Assembly: GCA_003166855.1 (NCBI GenBank)
Contig: PMUM01000203.1
Location: forward strand, 1 to 39,763
Length of the DNA: 39,763 nucleotides
Source of the DNA: Acidobacteriaceae bacterium
GTDB taxonomy: Bacteria > Acidobacteriota > Terriglobia > Terriglobales > Acidobacteriaceae
Direction: 5' to 3'
A model generated the notes under the pieces. It made no database searches, was not told the DNA's origin, and saw nothing but the letters and a program-made list of their open reading frames with translations. Shown one piece after another: positions 17,524-25,207 of this stretch. The position numbers and the translations under genes are program-made. Within the stretch, counting starts at the first letter, position 1. Every line of letters begins with the position of its first letter.

Positions 17524-17568
17524 CGCCGGCATCCTGCCGGCTGTAGCGAGGGCGTCTCGCCCTCGCAG
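17520..17568. repeat. GTAGCGCCGGC dispersed double-hairpin repeat, copy 1
   Basis: Two hairpins, GCCGGCATCCTGCCGGC and GAGGGCGTCTCGCCCTC, follow one another behind the lead GTAGC. A related element with the same lead and hairpin plan occurs at 39039-39085. The TAG stop of the upstream oxidoreductase is part of this lead sequence. Confidence 0.75.
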
Positions 17569-17588
17569 TCGGCGGCAGGATGGACCTC

Positions 17589-18887
17589 TTACTTTCCATA
17601 TTCGTTCTTCACCACCTCGCCGCCCTTCATCACAAACTTCACGCGCTCCAGAGTCGTGACGTCCTTCACCGGATCCCCATCTACCGCAACGATGTCGGCC
17701 CACGCTCCCGGCTCCAGGCTCCCGACCTTATCCGACCACCCGAGCAGGTCCGCGGCATTGACCGTGCCGGCCTGAATGGCCTGCAGCGGCGTCAGCCCCA
17801 GCCGCACCATCACCGCGAACTCGTGGCCGTTCATTCCATGCGGATACACGGCGGCGTCAGTGCCGAGCGCAACTTTCACTCCGCTGGCAAACGCGTGCGC
17901 GATGTTCTTGCGCGCCGCCGGAATCACGTCCTTCGCCTTGGCCAGCAGCGGAGGAGGCAGACGCGTCAGTCCCGCATTGTCGATCATCCAGTCACCCAGA
18001 TAGAGCGTCGGCACCAGATATGTGCCATGTTCTTTCATCGCCGCGATGCCGGCATCGTCAATGTAAGAGCCGTGCTCAATCGAATCCACGCCGGCCTCCG
18101 CCGCCCAGCGAATGCCCTCCGCCCCGTGCGCGTGCGCCGCGACCTTGCGGCCGAGCCGGTGCGCGTCGGCTACAATCGCTTTCATCTCGTCCAGTGTGTA
18201 TTGCGAAGCCTGCGGATTGTCTCCCAGGGACAACACGCCGCCGGTCGCGCACACTTTAATGAGATCCGCGCCGTACTTGATGTTCTCCCGCACCTTGTGT
18301 TGCACACCCGCAATGCCGTCCGCAACGCCATCGCTGACTGCGTGATATTCGGACGGGAGCATATTGTTGTCGCAGTGGCCGCCCGTAATGCTCAAAGCCG
18401 GCCCGCTGACCAGCATCCTGGGCCCAGGTACATCGCCGGCGTTGATGGCGTCGCGCAGAGCGACGTCACTGAAGCCACTGGCGCCTACGTTGCGAACCGT
18501 CGTGAATCCCGCCAGTAACGTGGCCCGCGCATTCTTGGCTCCGATGAGCGCCTCTCGAGGCACCGAGATAGCCAGCCGGTCGTAGCCGAACCTGGGCTCC
18601 ATGGTGAGGTGCGTGTGTGCGTCAATCAAGCCCGGCAGGACAGTTGCGTTGGGAAGTTCGATACGCACTGCATCCGCGGGAATTTTCGCCTCCGCAGACG
18701 CACCCGTGCTGAGGATCCGCCCATCCTCGATCACCAGCGTCTGGTCCGCGAGCAGCTTGCCCGTCTTCACATCGAGCACGTGCCCCGCGTGAACCACGAC
18801 GTGCCGCGACGTTTGTGCGATGCCCAGCGTGCCCAGACAAAACAATGCAGCAGCAACCACAGCCGTTCGGATCTTCCTGATGCTCAT
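17589..18887 (-). CDS. Exported metal-dependent amidohydrolase
   Basis: A 432-residue amidohydrolase-superfamily enzyme, imidazolonepropionase/Xaa-Pro-dipeptidase-like. Residues 1-24 form a signal peptide, so it acts outside the cytoplasm. The metal ligands are visible: DAHTH after LPGLI (about residue 90), a metal-bridging lysine in ADLIKVCATGG, AAHAHG, SIEHG, and the catalytic aspartate in ALGTDA. Relatives hydrolyse dipeptides or cyclic amides; the substrate here is not deducible. It starts at ATG 18887 with an AAAGGGAAAG ribosome-binding site and closely follows the DoxX gene (38 bases). A second, paralogous enzyme is encoded at 20009-21325. Confidence 0.9.
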   Translation of the reverse strand: MSIRKIRTAVVAAALFCLGTLGIAQTSRHVVVHAGHVLDVKTGKLLADQTLVIEDGRILSTGASAEAKIPADAVRIELPNATVLPGLIDAHTHLTMEPRFGYDRLAISVPREALIGAKNARATLLAGFTTVRNVGASGFSDVALRDAINAGDVPGPRMLVSGPALSITGGHCDNNMLPSEYHAVSDGVADGIAGVQHKVRENIKYGADLIKVCATGGVLSLGDNPQASQYTLDEMKAIVADAHRLGRKVAAHAHGAEGIRWAAEAGVDSIEHGSYIDDAGIAAMKEHGTYLVPTLYLGDWMIDNAGLTRLPPPLLAKAKDVIPAARKNIAHAFASGVKVALGTDAAVYPHGMNGHEFAVMVRLGLTPLQAIQAGTVNAADLLGWSDKVGSLEPGAWADIVAVDGDPVKDVTTLERVKFVMKGGEVVKNEYGK

Positions 18888-18925
18888 GCTTTCCCTTTCC
18901 CAGATTGTTTGTTTGATGACAGCGA

Positions 18926-19414
18926 CTACCCGCGGCTGGCCTGCCCGCGCCGTCCGTCGAGACCCCAGACCCGTCCAGCATCAGCCGCGAAGAAGATGAT
19001 CAATAGCAACAACAGTGGCAGATGATCAAGTTCGTTGCCGAAATAACGCCAGACCGGCACTCCGTGGCCTGGTTCCCACCATGTGGCGAGAAGCATGTTG
19101 ATCAGAAACAGAATACCTAGAACGCACGCGGGACGGACCCACAGCCCGATCAGCAGAGAAATGCCGATCAGTAGCTCGACGACTCCAACCACATAACCGA
19201 AAAACACCGCATGCGGCAGAACCACTCCCGCCAAAAAAGGACGATAGAAGCTGACCGCACCGTTCGCTATGTAATCCTGCAGATACGTCTGAAAGTCGCC
19301 GTGGGCAAACCCCGGCCTTACCACCTTGTATTCGCCAAATAAGAGAAAGAAGACGGACGCGGCCATGCGCACGCCAGCGATTGTCCGGGACAAAGCGGCG
19401 GAGGGTGCTGTCAT
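18926..19414 (-). CDS. DoxX family membrane protein
   Basis: A 162-residue membrane protein of the DoxX/SURF4-like family with four hydrophobic segments (about residues 14-32, 60-80, 85-105 and 130-150). The first helix has the family's RxAxxxxFLxxGxxK pattern (RMAASVFFLLFGEYKV), and the central GVVELLIGISLLIGLWVRP matches the conserved core. Related proteins are linked to thiosulfate/quinone oxidation or redox homeostasis, but many lack a known role. The open frame starts earlier, overlapping the CBS gene; ATG 19414 leaves 29 bases after the CBS stop and begins at the natural N-terminus. It probably shares a transcript with its neighbours. Confidence 0.8.
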   Translation of the reverse strand: MTAPSAALSRTIAGVRMAASVFFLLFGEYKVVRPGFAHGDFQTYLQDYIANGAVSFYRPFLAGVVLPHAVFFGYVVGVVELLIGISLLIGLWVRPACVLGILFLINMLLATWWEPGHGVPVWRYFGNELDHLPLLLLLIIFFAADAGRVWGLDGRRGQASRG

Positions 19415-19443
19415 TTCAGGATTGAGCGGCCGGGCGTAATGCG

Positions 19444-19881
19444 TTAGCCTCCGGGCCCGTCGTTGGAAACGTATTGCTCGAGTGAATCGAGTTCGTGGCT
19501 CAGGTCGTCGACGCGCCACTCCAGCAGATTCCGTATAGAAAGAATGCCCAGCAGTTTGCCGTTGTCATCGGCCACCGGCAGATGGCGGAAATGCCGCTCC
19601 AGCATGATGCTGAGGGCCTCGCCGGCGCCCGTGCTCCGCGTCGCCATCTCGACCGGCGTGGTCATCAGTTCACGCACCGACGTGGTTCTCGGATCCACAT
19701 GGCTGAGCGCCATTTTTCGCAGCACATCGCGCTCGGTGAAAATCCCTGCGACTCGATACTCGCTGTCGACCACCGCAACGGCTCCGACGTGATGATCAAG
19801 CATCTTATGAATTGCGTCCGCGACGGTCGCTTCCAACCCCACCGCGGCAATCTCCCGGTCACAAAGCTCAAGCACACTCAT
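19444..19881 (-). CDS. Tandem CBS-domain protein
   Basis: A 145-residue cytoplasmic protein consisting almost only of a CBS pair (about residues 1-60 and 68-125). The motif VGAVAVVDSEYRVAGIFTERD ends the first domain, and HFRHLPVADDNGKLLGILSIRNLL ends the second. Such stand-alone CBS pairs bind adenine nucleotides and sense energy state. A very strong AAGGAGG ribosome-binding site precedes the ATG. It is followed after 29 bases by the DoxX gene, then the amidohydrolase; with the upstream amidohydrolase 127 bases away all four may form one operon. Confidence 0.9.
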   Translation of the reverse strand: MSVLELCDREIAAVGLEATVADAIHKMLDHHVGAVAVVDSEYRVAGIFTERDVLRKMALSHVDPRTTSVRELMTTPVEMATRSTGAGEALSIMLERHFRHLPVADDNGKLLGILSIRNLLEWRVDDLSHELDSLEQYVSNDGPGG

Positions 19882-20008
19882 AAATACCTCCTTCGGTCCG
19901 ACCGCCCTGAACCGAATTCAACGCAAACTGGATTGACGCATTATGATCCCGGCGAAACGCTTGTCAAGGGAATTTACAAAAAGTCTTCTCTTCCTGATCG
20001 GAATTCCT

Positions 20009-21325
20009 TCACTTTGCCCGGAAGACCTGCCCATCCTTCATGACAAACTGGACCCCCTCGAGGGCCTTGATGTCGTGCAGCGGGTCGCCGCTGACCGCGA
20101 CGATGTCGGCAAATGCGCCCGGTGCCACCACACCGATCTTGCCCTCCATCTCGAGCATTACGGCCGCACGCGAAGTGGCGCTTTGAATGGCATCCATCGG
20201 GGGCATGCCGAACTCCACCATGCGCGAAAATTCCTGCGCGATCGGCTCGGTCCATGGGATCCCACCCATATCGGTCCCAAACACAATCTTCACGCCCGCC
20301 TTCAGCGCCTTCTTGAACGACACTTCGTGCGCCGAGGTCCGCAAGCGGTCCCGCTGTCCGCCCGGCGTGTCGGCCGCGGCCCAGTCCGTGTAGTAAACGC
20401 TCAGTGTCGGGACATACCACGTGCCCTGCTTCAGCATCTGCGCGATCTGTGCGTCGTTGATGTCGAGCCCGTGTTCGATCGAGTCACAGCCGCCGTCGAG
20501 GGCACGCTGCAGGCCAATCCCGCCGTACGCGTGGCACGCAACCTTCTTGCCCCAGCCATGCGTCTCATCCACAATCGCCCTCAGTTCCTCGACGGTGAGC
20601 GTCGGCTGCGAGACCAGCTCACCGTTCTTTCCCACCCACGAGCGGTGCGTCATGTAGACCTTGATCCAGTCGGCTCCGTGATCGAGTTGTTCGCGCGCGG
20701 CCTTGCGTGCCTCCACCGGTCCATCAACGATCTGCGCACCCTTCGGCATTTCCAGCTCAGGGGCATAGCCTTCGAGCATGTAGCCACCGGTCGTCGAGAT
20801 GGCCCGCGTCACCACAAACAGCCGCGGCCCGGGAATATATCCACCCTCAATTGCCTGCTTGATGCCCACATCGCCGTAGCCCGCGCCTTCGGTCTCCACG
20901 TCGCGCAGTGTGGTGAAGCCTTGCTCCAGTGCCCGCCGCGCCGCCGCGGTGGCTCGCGCCGCACGCAGCGCTAAAGGCGCCGTCAGAATGTTGGCATCGT
21001 ATCCGCCCTGCGCTGGATCCTCTCCCTGCAAGAAGATATGCGTGTGCGAATCGATCAGGCCCGGCAGCACCGTCTCTTTCGATAAGTCGATCACCGTTGC
21101 GCCAGCGGGGATCTTCGCGCCCGCCGCGTCCGAAACGCTTTCGATGCGGTTGCCACGGATGACCATGACCTGGTCACGTCTAGGCTTGTCGGACTTGCCA
21201 TCAATCAACGTGCCCGCGCGAATCACTGTGACTTGTGCCGACGACGGAGCAGGCTGCTGTGCGCCCGCCGACGCGATGACCAGAGCAGTGAACATAAGAC
21301 ACAAAATCAGCGGCAGATGCTTCAT
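20009..21325 (-). CDS. Exported metal-dependent amidohydrolase, second paralogue
   Basis: A 438-residue amidohydrolase with a signal peptide (residues 1-22, cleavage near AGAQQ). Its plan is the same as the enzyme at 17589-18887: LPGLIDSHTH, DWIKVYMTH with the metal-bridging lysine, ACHAYGG, SIEHG and the aspartate in FGTDMGG. In this copy the HAH motif reads HAY, as in many prolidase-like relatives. The two proteins share long stretches around the metal centre, so they probably arose by duplication, but differ enough for different substrates. The ATG has a GGGGGAG ribosome-binding site. Confidence 0.9.
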   Translation of the reverse strand: MKHLPLILCLMFTALVIASAGAQQPAPSSAQVTVIRAGTLIDGKSDKPRRDQVMVIRGNRIESVSDAAGAKIPAGATVIDLSKETVLPGLIDSHTHIFLQGEDPAQGGYDANILTAPLALRAARATAAARRALEQGFTTLRDVETEGAGYGDVGIKQAIEGGYIPGPRLFVVTRAISTTGGYMLEGYAPELEMPKGAQIVDGPVEARKAAREQLDHGADWIKVYMTHRSWVGKNGELVSQPTLTVEELRAIVDETHGWGKKVACHAYGGIGLQRALDGGCDSIEHGLDINDAQIAQMLKQGTWYVPTLSVYYTDWAAADTPGGQRDRLRTSAHEVSFKKALKAGVKIVFGTDMGGIPWTEPIAQEFSRMVEFGMPPMDAIQSATSRAAVMLEMEGKIGVVAPGAFADIVAVSGDPLHDIKALEGVQFVMKDGQVFRAK

Positions 21326-21490
21326 GCGATCTCCCCCAAAGCCGCCCTTTGAGATTCACAGGACGGCCTACTCGGTGTTGCGCAAGATGATTTAGCGGGA
21401 TGGATTCTATACCTTCATAGCGATATCCTGCTTCGCGATGGAGTAATGATGGAGTAAAACGTCGAATCCGGCCATAGCGAGGGTTGCCGG

Positions 21491-21952
21491 CTGCGTATCG
21501 CGGATATCCGGGATGCGGAAGCGATCATGTCCGTGATCAACGCCGCGTTTCGCAGGGCGGAAGGCTTTCTCCTGGATCGCGATCGTATCGACTTGCAGAC
21601 GGTACAGGAGTTGTTGCAGAAAGGATCCTTCCTGGTTGCGGAGAACAGCTTTCTGCGTGGCTGCGTTTACGTTGAACCAAGGGGCGGCGATCGCTCCTAC
21701 CTCGGTTTACTATCGGTCGATCCGCAACTCCAGAAATCTGGTCTCGGCTCCCGGTTGATGAACGCCGCCGAAGCATACTGCGCGAAGGCGGGCAGCCGCT
21801 TCATGGATTTGCAAATTGTAAGTGTGCGCAAGGAGTTGCCAGACTTCTACCATCGCCGGGGATATGTCGAAACAGGTACTGCTCCCTTCCCTGACGGCTT
21901 GAACCCGAAGCTGCCTTGCCATTTCATACTGATGTCGAAACCGTTGTCCTGA
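21491..21952 (+). CDS. GNAT family N-acetyltransferase
   Basis: A small acetyl-CoA-dependent N-acetyltransferase. The acetyl-CoA loop is clear in LSVDPQLQKSGLGSRLM, and the end has the family's FYHRRGYVETG. The first conventional start is ATG 21527 (141 aa), but that would remove the first strand. The codons just upstream, in frame, read LRIADIRDAEAI, the expected first strand and helix start of this fold. A CTG at 21491 opens this stretch, with GAGGG seven bases upstream; a TAA at 21455 leaves no ATG, GTG or TTG. I therefore place the start at CTG 21491 (153 aa) with moderate confidence. The substrate amine is unknown. Confidence 0.75.
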   Translation: MRIADIRDAEAIMSVINAAFRRAEGFLLDRDRIDLQTVQELLQKGSFLVAENSFLRGCVYVEPRGGDRSYLGLLSVDPQLQKSGLGSRLMNAAEAYCAKAGSRFMDLQIVSVRKELPDFYHRRGYVETGTAPFPDGLNPKLPCHFILMSKPLS

Positions 21953-21966
21953 TCCCAGCCCGCGAT

Positions 21967-22353
21967 TCACGACACCACTGCGTCCGCCTCAATCTCCACC
22001 AGAATCTCCGGAGAGATCAGCGCGCTCACCTGCACCATCGACGTGGCGGGGCGAATATTGCTGAAGAACTTCCCATGTGCTTTCCCGACCTTCTCCCACT
22101 CCGCAATGTTCGTTACGTACATGCGGGTGCGCACCACATCGTTCATGCCGGCACCAGCCTTCTGCAACGCGCTCTCGATGTTCTTCAAGGTCTGCACCGT
22201 CTGCGCATACACGTCTCCTACGCCGATGATCTTGCCGTCAGGCCCAGTGGCGGTTGTGCCCGAAACATGTATATACGATCCCACTTTAACCGCACGAGAG
22301 TAACCGACCATGGGCTCCCACGCCGTGCCGCTCGAAATATTCTGCCGCTCCAT
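21967..22353 (-). CDS. RidA family protein
   Basis: A 128-residue member of the RidA/YjgF/UK114 family, trimeric proteins that release ammonia from reactive enamine/imine intermediates formed by PLP enzymes. It has [11 protein letters not shown] near the start, the [24 protein letters not shown] helix-strand unit, the conserved arginine in the latter, and the C-terminal [25 protein letters not shown]. The family's conserved glutamate is present in VEIEADAV. Some family members lack the deaminase function, so the substrate is uncertain. It converges with the GNAT gene, 14 bases apart. Confidence 0.88.
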   Translation of the reverse strand: MERQNISSGTAWEPMVGYSRAVKVGSYIHVSGTTATGPDGKIIGVGDVYAQTVQTLKNIESALQKAGAGMNDVVRTRMYVTNIAEWEKVGKAHGKFFSNIRPATSMVQVSALISPEILVEIEADAVVS

Positions 22354-22594
22354 TGAATCCGCCGTGGCCGCTCATTCTACAAGGTGAAGGGACGAACCGG
22401 GCGCAAATTGGCAGCCGCTATGTTCGACTGCCAGCAAACTACGGCGAAATGCACCCACTATCTAACGGATTCCGTGCACAACGTCATTCCTATACCACAC
22501 CTTCTAACTGATTGGAAAAACGAATCGTGCCGATAAACAAAAGTCACTTGCGTTTCAACATCAAAGTAAGGTATCAACACTCGCAGGTGGCTGA

Positions 22595-22617
22595 AACTCC
22601 GTGCGCCATGCGGAGTT
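22595..22617 (+). promoter_or_regulatory. Hairpin just before a ribosome-binding site
   Basis: Arms AACTCCG and CGGAGTT flank a nine-base loop immediately before the AGGGGG ribosome-binding site of the gene at 22631. It could modulate translation in the leader. The stem is short, so the support is modest. Confidence 0.3.
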
Positions 22618-22630
22618 CAGGGGGCTCAAA

Positions 22631-23182
22631 ATGATTCCGGAATCGCATCCGCTGCAGGAGTTGTTTCAGGATCTAGTTGGACGGCACTACGCGGAAGAAA
22701 TTGGCATCCGCGATCCGCAGATTGTCGCCTACGTTTCGCATCTGCTGGCGGAGTTCTGCGAGGCGGATCAACTGTTCAAAATTCACGACCGGTCCGATCG
22801 TCCGCTGGCCGACGTCGGCGAGATGCTGCTGGAATCCGATCCGGTCTACGGCCCCGCGCCTTCGTTCGATCGCGAGCGCCAGGTACGCAAACACATCGGC
22901 GACTACACATTATTTCTGGCGGGCATGTTTCCCGAAAGCATCAACCACTTCCGGCTGCGCCGCCAGCGCCTGGAAAATTTTGTCGAGTGGGTCAAGGCCG
23001 GCAAGGAGAGCTACTACATTGTCTCCAAGTTCGAGCACTTCGAGTACGCCAAGGTCGCGCCCCTGTTTGCCAGTCTCTCGAAGAACTTCGAACAGTGCGT
23101 CTACGGGCTAAACATGGTGAAGAACGATCTGGAAGAGATGCAGCATCCCATCGTTCGACGCACTGACGATCTGATCATGTAG
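22631..23182 (+). CDS. Conserved-looking protein of unknown function (183 aa)
   Basis: I do not recognise this family. It is a soluble, mostly alpha-helical protein with a high share of charged and aromatic residues and no signal peptide or membrane segment. Conspicuous stretches include HYAEEIGIRDPQIVAYVSHL near the start and FLAGMFPESINHFR in the middle. The frame opens at a GTG in 22601, but ATG 22631 has an excellent AGGGGG ribosome-binding site six bases away, so I use it. The gene is flanked by the RidA gene (divergent, about 280 bases) and rsmD (convergent, with a 12-bp inverted repeat between). Confidence 0.75.
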   Translation: MIPESHPLQELFQDLVGRHYAEEIGIRDPQIVAYVSHLLAEFCEADQLFKIHDRSDRPLADVGEMLLESDPVYGPAPSFDRERQVRKHIGDYTLFLAGMFPESINHFRLRRQRLENFVEWVKAGKESYYIVSKFEHFEYAKVAPLFASLSKNFEQCVYGLNMVKNDLEEMQHPIVRRTDDLIM

Positions 23183-23189
23183 TGTGTTC

Positions 23190-23259
23190 ACCACAGAGGA
23201 CTGAGAGCACAGAGGCATTCGCTCCGCACCTCCTCTATGTCCTCCGTGTCCTCTGTGGT
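23190..23259. repeat. ACCACAGAGGAC inverted repeat between convergent genes
   Basis: Perfect 12-base arms at 23190-23201 and 23248-23259 with a 46-base spacer lie between the unknown gene and rsmD. The right arm's sequence (CCTCCGTGTCCTCTGTGG) recurs at 5609-5633 and, loosely, at 32452-32490. It is a dispersed repeat that may double as a two-way terminator. Confidence 0.7.
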
Positions 23260-23271
23260 TATAGACGATTC

Positions 23272-23859
23272 TTACACTCGCAGATCTCCCGCGCTTCCCA
23301 TGCGGTAAAAGCTCAGCGCCGCACTGCCCTGGGCCAGGTGACGGAACCTGCGCAGCGCACCAAATTCCTCGCCCGGATCGAATCGCTTTTCATGCTCGGC
23401 AATCACTACCGACATCGCCCACACCAGCGACGAATCCGCCAACGCCCGTAGTGTCTTTATATAAGCGTCCTGCATACGATACGGAGGATCGATGAACACC
23501 ACGTCGGCCGCCACATGCTGGCGCTCCATCCGCCAAAACGCGCGCGGCAGTTCTTCCTCCAGGATCTTGAAGCCTTGCTCGATGCCCAGACTCTCAAGAT
23601 TTTCGCGGATCGCATCTGCCGCTGCCGCAGAGTGCTCGACGAAATACACTTCCTTGGCGCCCCGGCTGAGCGCCTCGATTCCCACCGCTCCCGTTCCCGC
23701 GAACAGATCGAGCCACACGCTGCCCTCGAGCGCCGCCGGATTCCCCGCCGTCAGCACGTTGAATAATGTCTCCCGCAACCGGTCCGAAGTCGGACGCACG
23801 TCCATCCCGCGCAGCGAACGCAGCGGCCGGCTTCGATATTTTCCCGCGATCACTCGCAT
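23272..23859 (-). CDS. rsmD: 16S rRNA (guanine(966)-N(2))-methyltransferase
   Basis: Methylates guanine 966 of 16S rRNA within the 30S subunit, using SAM. The 195-residue protein has the family's N-terminal MRVIAGKYRSRPL and RPTSDRLRETLFN, the SAM-binding LDLFAGTGAVGIEALSRGA, and the catalytic DPPY tetrad (FIDPPYR). The open frame runs 167 codons further upstream, but that part overlaps the divergent protease and lacks family similarity, while ATG 23859 begins the conserved MRVIAG. It is divergent from the site-2 protease gene with a 66-base gap, and converges with the unknown gene at 22631. Confidence 0.94.
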   Translation of the reverse strand: MRVIAGKYRSRPLRSLRGMDVRPTSDRLRETLFNVLTAGNPAALEGSVWLDLFAGTGAVGIEALSRGAKEVYFVEHSAAAADAIRENLESLGIEQGFKILEEELPRAFWRMERQHVAADVVFIDPPYRMQDAYIKTLRALADSSLVWAMSVVIAEHEKRFDPGEEFGALRRFRHLAQGSAALSFYRMGSAGDLRV

Positions 23860-23925
23860 GGCTCTGTACTCTCGGCTCCCGCACTCACTATATCCATCCA
23901 TGTAGAATAAAAGTAGCGAAGGCTT

Positions 23926-25053
23926 ATGCGAAGCTGGTCCATCCCGATAGGACGTCTGTTCGGCGTTGACGTCCGCATCCACCTTACGTTTTTCATTCTG
24001 CCCATTTTTATCGTTTGGACGGATTACGTCGCCCACAAGGACAGCGCTACCGGACCTCGCGATCTGATAGTCGTGGGCATCATTCTGGCGTGTGTGGCTG
24101 CCCATGAGTGCGGGCACATGTTCGCCGCCCGCCGTGTCGGCCTCATACCGAAGGCTGTGATCTTGTTGCCCCTCACCGGCGTCGCATTGTACGACGAGCC
24201 GCGCACGGAGAAGCCGCAGGCGGCGGGTCTGGTGTGGCAGCGCGAGGTCCGGCTCGCCCTGATCGGACCGCTGGTGAGTCTGGCCCTTGCGTGCCTGACA
24301 GCTGCGGTTGTAACCGCCTCCGGGCGCGGTGTCGAGCTTTGGAAGTGGCCTTTCCTGCAAGCGACAAATCTGCCGAAGAGCCTGGTCTGGGCGAATCTTT
24401 ATCTGGCGATTTTCAATCTCATGCCCGCTTATCCGCTCGATGGCGGACGCATCCTGCGCGCGTTCCTGTCGCGCACGCTCGACGCATCCACTGCAACGCG
24501 CCGCGCTGTCTCGATCAGCAACGCCATTGCCATGGTCTTGATGCTGGCAGGCCTGTTCAGCGACAGCTGGCTAACGATGGTCGGCGTCATCGTCTTCTCC
24601 GCCGCCCAGCTAGAAGAGCGCGCGCTCGTTTTCCAGTCTGTGCTCGACAATGTCCGGCTCGAAGAAGTCATGCTCACCGACTTCGCCACCCTCTCGCCCG
24701 CCGATACTTTGGAAGACGCGCTCGAGAAGGCCGTCCACTCCCTGCAGGATGATTTCCCCGTGGTTCGCGGCAGCGATATGGTGGGGGTAATTTCGAAGCA
24801 GCGGATTCTCGATGCTCTGCGCGCGGAAGGAAACGGCTACGTGCAGGCAGTGATGAACAAGATCTTCGAAGTTTCACTGCGCCAGGACACGCTAGGATCG
24901 GCCTTCCGCAAGCTCACCGCACGCAATTCCAGCATTATCCCCGTGGTCGAGGACCAGCGCCTGATCGGCATCGTCACCCTGCAGAACCTGATGCACTCCA
25001 TGGCCCTACTGGCCGAAAGTCGCAAACTGCAGAGGGAAGAAGCGGAATCGTAA
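23926..25053 (+). CDS. Site-2 protease (M50) with C-terminal CBS domains
   Basis: A 375-residue intramembrane metalloprotease. The zinc motif is HECGH at residues 60-64, and the third ligand lies in NLMPAYPLDGGRILRAF (Asp172). Hydrophobic segments surround both. From about residue 245 a CBS pair follows (VMLTDFATLSPADTLEDAL; VPVV-like segments; then the second unit), as in the CBS-bearing branch of site-2 proteases related to SpoIVFB. These cut regulators or stress-signal proteins within the membrane; CBS pairs probably gate activity by nucleotide binding. The target is unknown. The start ATG lies next to IPIGRLFGVDVRIHLTF, the typical N-terminus. It is followed by a stretch of dispersed repeats. 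Confidence 0.92.
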   Translation: MRSWSIPIGRLFGVDVRIHLTFFILPIFIVWTDYVAHKDSATGPRDLIVVGIILACVAAHECGHMFAARRVGLIPKAVILLPLTGVALYDEPRTEKPQAAGLVWQREVRLALIGPLVSLALACLTAAVVTASGRGVELWKWPFLQATNLPKSLVWANLYLAIFNLMPAYPLDGGRILRAFLSRTLDASTATRRAVSISNAIAMVLMLAGLFSDSWLTMVGVIVFSAAQLEERALVFQSVLDNVRLEEVMLTDFATLSPADTLEDALEKAVHSLQDDFPVVRGSDMVGVISKQRILDALRAEGNGYVQAVMNKIFEVSLRQDTLGSAFRKLTARNSSIIPVVEDQRLIGIVTLQNLMHSMALLAESRKLQREEAES

Positions 25054-25063
25054 TTATGTAGAG

Positions 25064-25083
25064 ACAGCCGCCTCGGCTGTCCA
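25064..25083. repeat. ACAGCCGCC-TCGGCTGT hairpin repeat, copy 1
   Basis: A compact hairpin (arms ACAGCCG and CGGCTGT) that recurs almost exactly at 36931-36951. It lies just after the site-2 protease stop. Confidence 0.7.
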
Positions 25084-25115
25084 GCCCGCGCTAGAATCCC
25101 GGCCTTCGCGATTTG

Positions 25116-25189
25116 CTTTTGGGTGGCGCAGCGCTAGCGCTGCGATAAAGCATTTCTTTTCTATTAGGGCTCTTAGCCCCTGAGGTGCC
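25116..25189. repeat. Copy of the hemE-hemG spacer repeat
   Basis: The stretch TTTTGGGTGGCGCAGCGCT with its hairpin, and the following TAGCCCCTGAGGT, match the repeat at 6843-6916 in order and spacing, although its second hairpin (GGGCTCTTAGCCC) has changed on both sides of the stem. It lacks the tandem array found in the first copy. It sits between the convergent protease and serA genes. Confidence 0.75.
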
Positions 25190-25207
25190 TCGAATGTGCT
25201 GGACCTT

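Noticed and set aside
21430-21460. GATGGAGTAAT-GATGGAGTAAA short direct repeat before the GNAT gene
   Set aside because: Only two units of ten bases; too short and isolated to interpret.
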